Shown in pieces: positions 1 through 5,527 of a stretch of 7,288 bases of DNA. The stretch lies in the NCBI GenBank assembly GCA_030045215.1, contig JASIBJ010000204.1, positions 1 to 7,288 on the forward strand, in the 5' to 3' direction. This DNA is from Streptosporangiaceae bacterium (GTDB taxonomy: Bacteria > Actinomycetota > Actinomycetes > Streptosporangiales > Streptosporangiaceae). The position numbers and the translations under genes were made by a program. Position 1 is the first letter of the stretch. Every line of letters starts with the position of its first letter. Below the pieces are notes generated by a model. It worked only from the letters and a program-made list of their open reading frames with translations. It did not search any database and was not told where the DNA came from.

Positions 1-98
1 ACGATCCCGGCCTCCACCAGATCGGCGGTAAGGCGCTGACGCGCGACCGCGACGCTTGCGGGCGCATATGGAAGGAGCACGGTACCCGTCGCCCTCAC
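1..98 (-). CDS. Partial ATP-binding (anti-sigma/HATPase-like) regulatory protein, N-terminus only
   Basis: Only the first 32 codons are present; the reading frame is open to the left edge. The translation contains LPYAPASVAVARQRLTADL and continues VEAGI. I recognise this as the opening of the actinobacterial 'ATP-binding protein' group related to RsbW/SpoIIAB anti-sigma kinases, where a short beta strand and a long first helix precede the GHKL ATPase core. The ATPase motifs would lie outside the window, so this rests on the N-terminus alone. The GTG at 98 has GGAGG at 106-102, only 3 bases away, which is tight. A GTG at 80 (giving MLLPYAP) is the alternative start. The gene lies on the same strand as the MarR gene, 149 bases downstream of its stop, so it could be co-transcribed or have its own promoter. 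Family assignment is tentative; that it is coding is more likely than not. Confidence 0.5.
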   Translation of the reverse strand, partial: MRATGTVLLPYAPASVAVARQRLTADLVEAGI

Positions 99-247
99 CC
101 CCCTCCGCAACCGCCCCGATGCCCGCGACGCCACAGTGGAAGTACCGCTGCGTGCGGGATGCCCGGCGGCGCGTTACCGGAAACCGGGCACCCGCATCTG
201 AGGTCCCTGCTCACCGGCGACCAGCCGGCGGAGGCAGCGACCGGTCA
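99..247. other. Intergenic region with two possible hairpins, no convincing gene
   Basis: This lies between the MarR stop and the partial ATP-binding gene. I see no supported gene: the plus-strand frame through 56-265 is rich in Pro, Arg and Ala, resembles no family, and covers the start of the minus-strand gene. Two stem-loops can be drawn. One has arms 160-166 (TGCCCGG) and 184-190 (CCGGGCA), 7 bp with a 17-base loop. The other, 213-218/224-229 (ACCGGC/GCCGGC), sits 18 bases past the MarR stop and pairs best on the minus strand. Neither is followed by a T-run in the minus direction, so termination is weakly supported. No clear -35/-10 pair was found. Confidence 0.4.
213..229 (-). terminator. 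Weak stem-loop after the MarR gene
   Basis: Read on the minus strand, GCCGGC-TGGTC-GCCGGT gives a 6-bp stem (one G-U pair) and a 5-base loop, starting 18 bases past the MarR stop. There is no U-tract. Factor-independent terminators in high-GC actinobacteria often lack one, but stems this short also occur by chance in such DNA. It may be only an attenuating hairpin between two co-transcribed genes. Confidence 0.25.
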
Positions 248-850
248 CTAATCGTGATCGGCTGACCCGGTGAGCAGGCCCTCGGCCACAAGACCCCGCA
301 CGAGACCGCGAAGCCCCGCCGACAGGCCCGCCCGCTCGTCGTCAGACAGGGCGGCCAGGATCCGCGCCTGGCGGGAATGCCAGGCGCCCAGGACCCGCGC
401 TGCGATGACCGCGCCCTCAGGCGTCAGGTACAGCCTGACGTAGCGCTGGTTAAGCTCGTCCCGCCCGCGCCGCACCCAGCCCTTCCGCTCCAGCCCGGCG
501 GCGAGCCTGCTGACCGTGCTCTTCTCGAGCCCGAGCAAGCCGGCCAGCTCGCCTTGCGCGATGCCGCGGGCGGACATCAGCTCAATGAGCGCGCGTGCCT
601 CCGATCCCGATACCGAGGGCAGCTTGGCGTCGTGAGCCAACGTCAGACCCGGCCCGCCGGGATCGGCGTGGCTGGCTCCGGCATCGTCTCGTGCCGCATA
701 CGCTGACGATGAACTGCCGGTCAGCACCGCCGGGACGGGATGGACGGCACCGTCATCGGGTCTCGCGGCCGCGAAAGCAGGGGATACCGCACGTAGCAGC
801 TGGGTTAGGAGCTGCTCAAGCTGGGTGTCGTCAGGCACGCTGTTGGCCAC
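248..850 (-). CDS. MarR-family transcriptional regulator
   Basis: A 200-residue DNA-binding repressor/activator with a winged helix-turn-helix. Helix 2 is around 81-94 (SGSEARALIELMSA). The HTH runs about 96-121 (IAQGELAGLLGLEKSTVSRL), followed by the typical ERKGWVRR and a wing with ELNQRYVRLYLTPEG (132-146). The C-terminal part (150-192) would complete the helical dimer interface. The protein is longer than the usual 140-160 residues because about 45 residues (31-76), rich in Ala, Gly, Ser, Asp and Pro, lie between the first dimerisation helix and the HTH and are probably disordered. The start is GTG. A possible -10 (TACAAC on the minus strand, 863-858) ends 7 bases before it, so the mRNA may be leaderless; otherwise GAGG lies 13 bases upstream. 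The gene diverges from the ABC exporter operon across a perfect operator-like inverted repeat, which suggests autorepression and control of that operon. The ligand cannot be predicted. Confidence 0.93.
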   Translation of the reverse strand: MANSVPDDTQLEQLLTQLLRAVSPAFAAARPDDGAVHPVPAVLTGSSSSAYAARDDAGASHADPGGPGLTLAHDAKLPSVSGSEARALIELMSARGIAQGELAGLLGLEKSTVSRLAAGLERKGWVRRGRDELNQRYVRLYLTPEGAVIAARVLGAWHSRQARILAALSDDERAGLSAGLRGLVRGLVAEGLLTGSADHD

Positions 851-854
851 AGCA

Positions 855-875
855 ACAGTTGTACCTCACAACTGT
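855..875. promoter_or_regulatory. Probable MarR operator, inverted repeat ACAGTTGT-N5-ACAACTGT
   Basis: The arms 855-862 and 868-875 are perfectly complementary over 8 bases with a 5-base spacer (ACCTC). The size (21 bp, AT-richer than its surroundings) and the TTGT...ACAA core are typical of sites bound by MarR dimers. It lies 5 bases from the MarR start codon and 65 bases before the permease start. It overlaps the candidate -10 of the MarR gene (858-863) and the candidate -35 of the exporter operon (859-864), so binding would block both. A third partial half-site, GGTACAG (882-888), mirrors TTGTACC (859-865) with one mismatch. That MarR binds here is an inference from position and symmetry. 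Confidence 0.72.
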
Positions 876-889
876 CGTGGTGGTACAGT
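859..889 (+). promoter_or_regulatory. Candidate promoter of the ABC exporter operon
   Basis: TTGTAC (859-864) as -35 and TACAGT (884-889, fits TANNNT) as -10 are separated by 19 bases, slightly long for a housekeeping sigma factor. Transcription would begin near 896, leaving a leader of about 44 bases before the TTG at 940. The -35 lies inside the inverted repeat. This is a reading by eye; other hexamers are possible. Confidence 0.4.
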
Positions 890-928
890 CGCCGCGTGAA
901 AGGTGCCCGGCATAGCTCGTTCTCCGTC

Positions 929-933
929 AGGAG
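929..933 (+). promoter_or_regulatory. Ribosome binding site deciding the TTG start of the permease
   Basis: AGGAG lies 6 bases before TTG at 940. This strong Shine-Dalgarno match supports the rare TTG as the real start over any internal ATG or GTG. Confidence 0.75.
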
Positions 934-939
934 CACAGG

Positions 940-2031
940 TTGAGCGACCTGAAGCCCAGGCTGGGTGCCAAGGCCAGGCGAGATCCGGACTCGGGCAGGC
1001 TGGCCGCGCCCGGCCAGCTTCTCGGCGGCGACGTTGGCATCGCCGACCTCGATGCCGACGCTCCTGTGCTATCGGAGTACGCGCTGCGGCACGGGCTGCT
1101 GCCGAGCGCTCAGCGCCCGCCCGCGTTCAGCTACATCCGGCAGCTATGGATGCGGCGCCATTTCATCATCGCGTTCGCAACGGCTCGCAACATCGCCATG
1201 TACACCGAGGCCAAACTTGGCCAGATCTGGCAGGTGCTCACGCCGCTGCTGAACGTCGGGGTCTACTGGCTGATCTTCGGCGTCCTGCTCGATACCAGCA
1301 GGGGCGTTGATGACTACCTCTCGTTCTTGGTCGTCGGTGTCTTCGTCTTCAACTTCACGCAGCGCGCCTTCCTGTCGAGCTCGAAGGTCATCACCGAGAG
1401 CCTGCCGCTGATCCGAGCGCTCCAGTTCCCGCGGGCCGCGCTGCCGCTCGCCTACGTGATCATCGAGCTGGAGCAGCTGCTGATCTCGATGGTGGTGCTG
1501 GTCGTCATCATCTTGTTCCGCGGCGAGCCGGTGACCTGGTACTGGCTGCTGGTCATTCCCGCGCTGCTGCTGCAGTCGATCTTCAATGTCGGGGCCGGGC
1601 TGTTTGTGGCGCGGGTGGGCTCGCAGCTCAACGACTTCAGCCAGTTGCTGCCGTTCCTCCTGCGCACGTGGATGTATTTGTCGCTCGTCCTGTTCAGCAT
1701 CGCCACGCTGGCCAGGACGCATTTCGGCGAGCGGCACCCAGGGGTCATAGCGCTGCTCCAGCTCAACCCGGCCGCCTTGTACATCACGCTGATGCGCTAC
1801 GCGCTGCTCAAGACTGCGCGCGAGAGCATGCCGGGCGCCGCCCGTTACAACCAGGCCCTGTGTAACAAGTGGCCAGGCACGACCAACGCGGAGCATCTCC
1901 TGAGCGCGCACTGCGCGGCGATCATCAGCACCGCTGAGACCTGGTACTACGCCGCCGGCTGGTCGATCTTTGCGCTCGTGGTCGGCTTCGTGTACTTCTG
2001 GTGGGCTGAGACGAGGTACGGCCGTGGCTGA
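940..2031 (+). CDS. ABC-2 type exporter permease, TagG-like (polysaccharide/teichoic-acid-type)
   Basis: A 363-residue inner-membrane subunit of an ABC exporter that would carry a lipid-linked or polymeric envelope precursor outward. Residues 1-95 are a cytosolic N-terminus whose last part (YIRQLWMRRHFI, 65-76) resembles the amphipathic connector of this family. About six membrane segments follow: near 100-118, 125-145, 168-193, 200-224, 236-257 and 338-354. Family marks include LGQIWQVLTPLLN (93-105) entering the first segment and LNPAALYITLMRYALL (275-290) after the fifth. A loop of roughly 80 residues (258-337), outside the membrane by this topology, contains C308 and C325. The TTG start is fixed by AGGAG six bases upstream. 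The ATPase gene overlaps its last 8 bases, so the two are translationally coupled. The substrate is unknown: no glycosyltransferase or polymerase gene lies in the window. The family call is firm; 'teichoic-acid-like' is inference from TagG/TagH resemblance. Confidence 0.94.
   Translation: MSDLKPRLGAKARRDPDSGRLAAPGQLLGGDVGIADLDADAPVLSEYALRHGLLPSAQRPPAFSYIRQLWMRRHFIIAFATARNIAMYTEAKLGQIWQVLTPLLNVGVYWLIFGVLLDTSRGVDDYLSFLVVGVFVFNFTQRAFLSSSKVITESLPLIRALQFPRAALPLAYVIIELEQLLISMVVLVVIILFRGEPVTWYWLLVIPALLLQSIFNVGAGLFVARVGSQLNDFSQLLPFLLRTWMYLSLVLFSIATLARTHFGERHPGVIALLQLNPAALYITLMRYALLKTARESMPGAARYNQALCNKWPGTTNAEHLLSAHCAAIISTAETWYYAAGWSIFALVVGFVYFWWAETRYGRG
2013..2016 (+). promoter_or_regulatory. Ribosome binding site deciding the GTG start of the ABC ATPase
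   Basis: GAGG lies 7 bases before GTG at 2024, inside the end of the permease gene. This fixes the start there rather than at the in-frame TTG at 1970, which lies within the last permease transmembrane codons and would add 18 residues of non-family sequence. Confidence 0.7.
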
Positions 2032-2848
2032 TCCGATGGTGGTCGTCGACGACCTGCACGTCGTCTACCGGGTCTACGGCGGTGGCGGCGACAAGGGCAC
2101 GGCAGCGACCGTGCTGCTCAGGCTGCTGGGCCGCAAGACCCGGGCGTCGATCCGGGAGGTGCACGCGATCCGCGGCATGTCCTTCGTCGCCTATCGCGGG
2201 GACGCGATCGGCATCATCGGCAGGAACGGGTCGGGCAAGTCGACCCTGCTGCGCGCGATCGCCGGCCTGCTTCCGCCCGAGCTGGGAAACGTCTACACGG
2301 CCAGCCAGGCGTCGCTACTCGGCGTCAACGCCGCGCTGATGGACGACCTTACCGGCGAGCGCAATGTCATCCTCGGCTGCCTGGCCATGGGTATGACCAA
2401 GCAGGAGACCAAGCGCCGCTACCCCGAGATCGTCGAGTTCTCGGGCGTGGGAGATTTCATCGACCTGCCGATGAAGACGTACTCCTCAGGCATGGGCTCG
2501 CGCCTTCGGTTCGCCATTGCGGCCGCCAAGCGCCAGGAGATCCTGCTCATCGACGAGGCGCTCGCCACCGGGGACGCGGAGTTTCTGGTCAAGAGCCACA
2601 ACCGGATCAACGAACTGCGCGCCCAGGCCGGCACGGTCTTCCTCGTGGCGCACAACCTGGAAGAGATCGAGCTGACCTGCAACCGGGTGATCTGGATGGA
2701 GCGGGGCCAGATCGTCAAACAGGGCGAGGATGTCATCAGCCTGGTCGACGAGTACATCGCCGCCTCGGGCGGAGCGCAGGTGCTCCGCGATCCCGTGACC
2801 CGGCGCCGCATCAAGACGGCAACGGTGGACTCGGGGAGCTATTTCTAA
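2024..2848 (+). CDS. ABC exporter ATP-binding protein, TagH/Wzt-like
   Basis: A 274-residue ATPase that drives the permease encoded just upstream. Motifs in order: Walker A GRNGSGKST (66-74); LLGVNAALMDDLTGERN (98-114) in place of a standard Q-loop glutamine region, as usual in TagH/RfbE/Wzt proteins; ABC signature YSSGM (153-157), the variant typical of polysaccharide and teichoic-acid exporters; Walker B ILLIDE (173-178) with catalytic E178; D-loop ALATGD (179-184); and switch histidine H210 in VAHNLEE. The protein ends about 30 residues after the ATPase core with a basic stretch (TRRRIK, 259-264). It therefore lacks the C-terminal carbohydrate-binding domain of Wzt, which argues for a TagH-like mode without recognition of the glycan end. 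The GTG start overlaps the permease gene by 8 bases. A stem-loop 49 bases after the stop probably ends the operon. All catalytic residues are intact. Confidence 0.96.
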   Translation: MADPMVVVDDLHVVYRVYGGGGDKGTAATVLLRLLGRKTRASIREVHAIRGMSFVAYRGDAIGIIGRNGSGKSTLLRAIAGLLPPELGNVYTASQASLLGVNAALMDDLTGERNVILGCLAMGMTKQETKRRYPEIVEFSGVGDFIDLPMKTYSSGMGSRLRFAIAAAKRQEILLIDEALATGDAEFLVKSHNRINELRAQAGTVFLVAHNLEEIELTCNRVIWMERGQIVKQGEDVISLVDEYIAASGGAQVLRDPVTRRRIKTATVDSGSYF

Positions 2849-2896
2849 CCCCACCGATCGTCGCGGCCCGGGCGTTCGGCGGCACGGGCGAAAACG

Positions 2897-2923
2897 GCTG
2901 GACGCCGCTATCCGGTGTCCAGC
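2897..2923. terminator. Stem-loop between convergent genes, probable bidirectional terminator
   Basis: GCTGGACGCCG (2897-2907) pairs with CGGTGTCCAGC (2913-2923): 11 bp with one G-U pair as plus-strand RNA and a 5-base loop (CTATC). It lies 49 bases after the ABC ATPase stop and 15 bases after the kinase stop (2938) on the other strand. In the minus direction a run of four T (complement of 2891-2894) follows after two bases; in the plus direction no T-run follows. On the minus strand the G-U pair becomes an A-C mismatch. It fits a terminator serving both convergent transcripts. Confidence 0.65.
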
Positions 2924-2937
2924 GGAAATGGCAATAG

Positions 2938-4887
2938 TCAAGGTCTCGATGGCTCGCTGGCCGGACGCGGCCGCGGCAGCACGGGGATCGCCGGGCCAGT
3001 GCCTGGTCTGCCGAGGCTGCCGAGCCCCTGCAGAGTCAGCCGCATGGTCGTGCCTCCCGTCGGGCCGTCGTCGGCTTCGATCTCCCCGCCCTGCGCCCTG
3101 GCCAGCTGGCGGACGATGTACAGCCCCAGGCCGATGCCGCCGAAACGGCGCCGGTCGCCGCCATCGGCCTGCATGAACCGCTCGAACACGCGCTCGCGGT
3201 CCTCGGGACGGATGCCGACACCCTGGTCCTCGACCGTAACCACGACCTGGTCGCCTTCCGCGCGGGCCCGGATCGTGACGGCGCCGCCTTCGGGCGAGTA
3301 CTTGAAGGCGTTCTCCAGCAGCTGCCCGACGATGATGTCGGTTGCCATCGGATCACCGTGCGCTTGCGGCAGGTCGTCGGATACCTCGATCGCCAGCGTG
3401 TGCAGGTCGGACAGCGGCCGAAACGCGATGGCGGCCCCTTTCAGCAGGCTGGCGAGGTCAAACGGCCCGTTGGTCACCGGAAGCTGGTCGGCTCCGGCGC
3501 GGGAGCCGAGCAAGAGCTGCTCGACCAGCCTGGCCAGGGAGCCCGCGCGCTCTGCGATCGTCTGGACTGCTGATCTGCGGTCATCGTCGGCAAGCTTGTC
3601 CCAGCGATTGGCGAGCGTGCTCGCGAACCCCTGCACGACCGTGATGGGGGTCCGCAGTTCATGGCTCGTGGTCGCCAGGAACAGGTCCTTGGCCTCCTCC
3701 AGCTCCTTGGCCGCCGTGATGTCGCGGAAGTCGAGTACCTTCTCGTCCCGCCCGTCAAGCCCGGTGCAGAGCAGGTCGATCCAGCGGCCGTTGTCCAGCT
3801 TGTGGGTCAGTTTGGCTCCCGGCTCGGGCAACGGGAACGGCGGGAGGCGGCCGGCGGCCAGTTCTGGCGGCACGCCCGTGAGCCGGTGAGCGGCCGGATT
3901 CCACTGGCGCACTAGCCCATCGGCGTCCAGGACCGCGATCCCGTCAGCACTCGCGTCGATCACCGCGCGCTCGTGCGCACGCTGCCTGACCACCTCCTCG
4001 AACGCCGTGACGTTGGACAGGGCGACGCTCGCGTGCCCGGCGAGCAACTCAAGCAGCTCAAGCTCGACGTGGCCCACCCTCCGCCCGCTGTAGAGGGCGT
4101 ACAGCGCTCCGTAGGGCCGGCCGGCAACATGCGAGAGGCTGAGCGTGATGGTGTGCAGGCCGGGCAGGGCGGCCCAGATCAGGTCGTCGAATCCCCCCGA
4201 GTCGCTCGTGGCCATCAGCACGGTCTTGCCCGAGCGCATGAGCCGGCCGACCATGCTGCTCTGCAAGTCGGCGGTCCGGCCGCGCAGCTCCGCGGGTAGT
4301 CCGTCCAGGCTGACCAGCCGCAACTTGTCGTTCTCGATGATCACGAAGCCGCCCGCGTCTGCTCTGGTCAGCTCGCGCAGGCTGGCGGCGATGCGGTCGA
4401 GGACTGCTTCCAGTTCGAGCTGCGCGTTCATGTCTGCGACCACGTCGCCAAGCCGCCGCACCACCCTGGCCCGCTCGGCCATGTAGTGGCGGACCGCCTC
4501 GTCGTCGCCGCTGCGGTGGCAGACAAAGACCCAGCCCGCCAGATCGCCGGTGCCATCCAGCATGCGGCTGGCATCGATTCGCAGGTCAAGTACCGCGCCG
4601 TCCTTGCGCAGCCGCCGGGTGGCGAACGACACCTGGCCGCCGCTGGCCACGCGCTCAAGGACAGCGTTGTGCTCGGCCCGCAATTCCTCGGGCACGAAGG
4701 GCGGCGCGAGGCCGACTACCTCGCTCGCGCTCCAGCCGAACAGCCGCTCAGCAGCCGGATTCCACAGCGTGACGGTCCGGTCGGCTCCCAGCGCGAGGAT
4801 TGCGTCAGCAGCGCACTCGATGACCGCACGGGCCGTACCGTCAATCCGGTCGCGGTCACGCTGCGCAACTGAGAGCCTCCACCCCAC
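2938..4887 (-). CDS. Soluble PAS-GAF-PAS sensor histidine kinase (orphan)
   Basis: A 649-residue sensor kinase that should autophosphorylate on histidine and pass the phosphate to an unlinked response regulator. Domains: PAS 1 about 16-125 (IECAADAILALGADRTVTLWN); GAF about 155-295 (from LELEAVLDRIAASLREL, with FVIIENDKLRLVSLDGLP); PAS 2 about 303-395 (VIDASADGIAVLDADGLVRQWN); HisKA about 400-465 with phospho-acceptor H409 in TTSHELRTP; HATPase with N-box QLLENAFKY (522-530), G1 DQGVGI (554-559), F-box VFERF (567-571) and G2 GGIGLGL (583-589). A Gly/Pro/Arg/Ser tail (623-649) follows. No membrane segment is visible, so it senses in the cytosol; the ligand or cofactor is unknown. The GTG at 4887 is forced: a stop lies six codons upstream and no other usual start precedes PAS 1. 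Its Shine-Dalgarno is weak (GATGGGA, 13 bases upstream). No response regulator is adjacent. It diverges from the lipoprotein gene. Confidence 0.96.
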   Translation of the reverse strand: MGWRLSVAQRDRDRIDGTARAVIECAADAILALGADRTVTLWNPAAERLFGWSASEVVGLAPPFVPEELRAEHNAVLERVASGGQVSFATRRLRKDGAVLDLRIDASRMLDGTGDLAGWVFVCHRSGDDEAVRHYMAERARVVRRLGDVVADMNAQLELEAVLDRIAASLRELTRADAGGFVIIENDKLRLVSLDGLPAELRGRTADLQSSMVGRLMRSGKTVLMATSDSGGFDDLIWAALPGLHTITLSLSHVAGRPYGALYALYSGRRVGHVELELLELLAGHASVALSNVTAFEEVVRQRAHERAVIDASADGIAVLDADGLVRQWNPAAHRLTGVPPELAAGRLPPFPLPEPGAKLTHKLDNGRWIDLLCTGLDGRDEKVLDFRDITAAKELEEAKDLFLATTSHELRTPITVVQGFASTLANRWDKLADDDRRSAVQTIAERAGSLARLVEQLLLGSRAGADQLPVTNGPFDLASLLKGAAIAFRPLSDLHTLAIEVSDDLPQAHGDPMATDIIVGQLLENAFKYSPEGGAVTIRARAEGDQVVVTVEDQGVGIRPEDRERVFERFMQADGGDRRRFGGIGLGLYIVRQLARAQGGEIEADDGPTGGTTMRLTLQGLGSLGRPGTGPAIPVLPRPRPASEPSRP

Positions 4888-5050
4888 TGGCCCATGGTCC
4901 CATCACCAGGCGATGTGCGATCACAGAAGGCGCAAAGCCGACGGTAGCCTAGGGACCCAGTGGTCGCGTACTGTGCCAGAACGCCGACAGCAGCGCGGCC
5001 CGCCATTCGGCTTGGCACGGCCGGAACCGGCAGGAGAGAGTGCACGTCCA
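4888..5050. promoter_or_regulatory. Divergent intergenic region between kinase and lipoprotein genes
   Basis: This 163-base region must hold promoters for both directions. TAGCCTA (4945-4951) can be read as a -10 on either strand (TAGCCT plus, TAGGCT minus). ATCACA (4920-4925) lies 19 bases before it as a poor plus-strand -35, and TACTGT (4969-4974) is another possible plus -10. None of these is strong. A partial palindrome, GGCCCATGGTCC (4889-4900), abuts the kinase start. On the plus side a nested stem-loop (4973-5018) and the dyad GCCGG-AA-CCGGC (5020-5031) precede AGGAGAG (5032-5038). I see no gene in this stretch; the minus-strand frame through it lies over the 5' ends of both neighbours and shows no family features. 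Confidence 0.4.
4973..5018 (+). other. Possible structured 5' leader of the lipoprotein mRNA
   Basis: GTGCCA (4973-4978) pairs with TGGCAC (5013-5018). Nested inside, GCCGA (4983-4987) pairs with TCGGC (5007-5011). The result is 11 base pairs with a 4x1 internal loop and a 19-base apical loop. It ends 13 bases before the AGGAGAG of the lipoprotein gene, so if transcription starts upstream it could affect translation. It matches no riboswitch class I can name, and GC-rich DNA yields such folds by chance. Confidence 0.25.
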
Positions 5051-5518
5051 ATGGCCATGAAGCCACAACTTCGCCCGGCACAGCCTCGGTTCCAGAAGGT
5101 TCTGGCCTGCGGCCTGCTGTCCGCGTGCGGGGTGCTCGCTGCCGCCTGCGGTAGCACCGCTGCACCAGGAAGCGCCTCGCCCTCGGGCAGCACGCATTCA
5201 CCGGCAACTACAACCGCGGCCGCCAAGGCGTCGCTCACGATTGTCACGACCGCTCCGGGACGCGTCCACCGCTGGACCTTGCGGTGCGACCCGGCGGGCG
5301 GAACCGAGCCGGATCCCGCCGCCGCTTGCAGCCAGCTGATCGCGCACAAGACGATCTTGCAGCCCTCGAATGTCAGGGTCATGTGCCCGATGATCATGGC
5401 CAACGCGGCCAGCTATCTCGTCTACGGCACGTGGTTTGGCAGGCCGGTACACGAGTCTATTGTCGACGGCGGCTGTGACCTGAGCCGCTGGAGCCAGCTG
5501 CACCAGATTTTCAACTAG
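5051..5518 (+). CDS. Lipoprotein with subtilisin-inhibitor-like (SSI) domain
   Basis: 155 residues. The N-terminus is a signal peptide: basic part to K16, hydrophobic part 17-32, then LAAAC-G with C33 as the likely lipidated cysteine (LLSAC at C26 is the alternative). A Ser/Thr/Ala/Pro linker (34-60) follows, then a domain of about 95 residues. That domain matches the Streptomyces subtilisin inhibitor: WTLRCDPAGGTEPDPAAAC, then VMCPMIM, GTWFG and a final cysteine. C79-C93 and C112-C142 fit the two SSI disulfides; the second spacing (30) equals that of SSI as I remember it, the first is one shorter. By analogy M114 is the P1 residue and M114-I115 the reactive bond that docks into a serine protease. 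SSI proteins are normally freely secreted; this one would be membrane-anchored. ATG 5051 is 12 bases after AGGAGAG; ATG 5057 is possible. The target protease is unknown and inhibition unproven. Confidence 0.85.
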   Translation: MAMKPQLRPAQPRFQKVLACGLLSACGVLAAACGSTAAPGSASPSGSTHSPATTTAAAKASLTIVTTAPGRVHRWTLRCDPAGGTEPDPAAACSQLIAHKTILQPSNVRVMCPMIMANAASYLVYGTWFGRPVHESIVDGGCDLSRWSQLHQIFN

Positions 5519-5527
5519 CGGGGCGGC

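Noticed and set aside
56..265. 69-codon open frame on the plus strand
   Set aside because: Pro/Ala/Arg-rich, no recognisable motif, overlaps the minus-strand fragment at the left edge and the end of the MarR gene.
848..1310. A possible toxin-antitoxin or other small-gene system in the divergent region
   Set aside because: The small plus-strand frames here are shadows of MarR or the permease, without ribosome binding sites or family motifs.
1144..1911. 255-codon open frame on the minus strand
   Set aside because: Antisense to the ABC permease; the product is Gln/Arg/Asp/Glu-rich low complexity, as expected from the complement of a hydrophobic membrane protein.
1970..2023. TTG at 1970 as start of the ABC ATPase
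   Set aside because: It lies inside the permease's last transmembrane codons and has no family counterpart; GTG 2024 has a well-spaced GAGG.
2915..3889. 324-codon open frame on the plus strand
   Set aside because: It lies wholly antisense to the histidine kinase, which has every expected motif. The translation is Ser/Arg/Pro-rich with no family features, a common artefact of GC-rich genes.
4550..5050. Long N-terminal extension of the lipoprotein frame
   Set aside because: The extension runs antisense through the kinase N-terminus and would bury the signal peptide. ATG 5051 with AGGAGAG upstream gives a normal lipoprotein.
4716..5207. 163-codon open frame on the minus strand across the kinase/lipoprotein divide
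   Set aside because: It overlaps the 5' parts of two well-supported genes, is Arg/Pro/Ser-rich and matches nothing I know.
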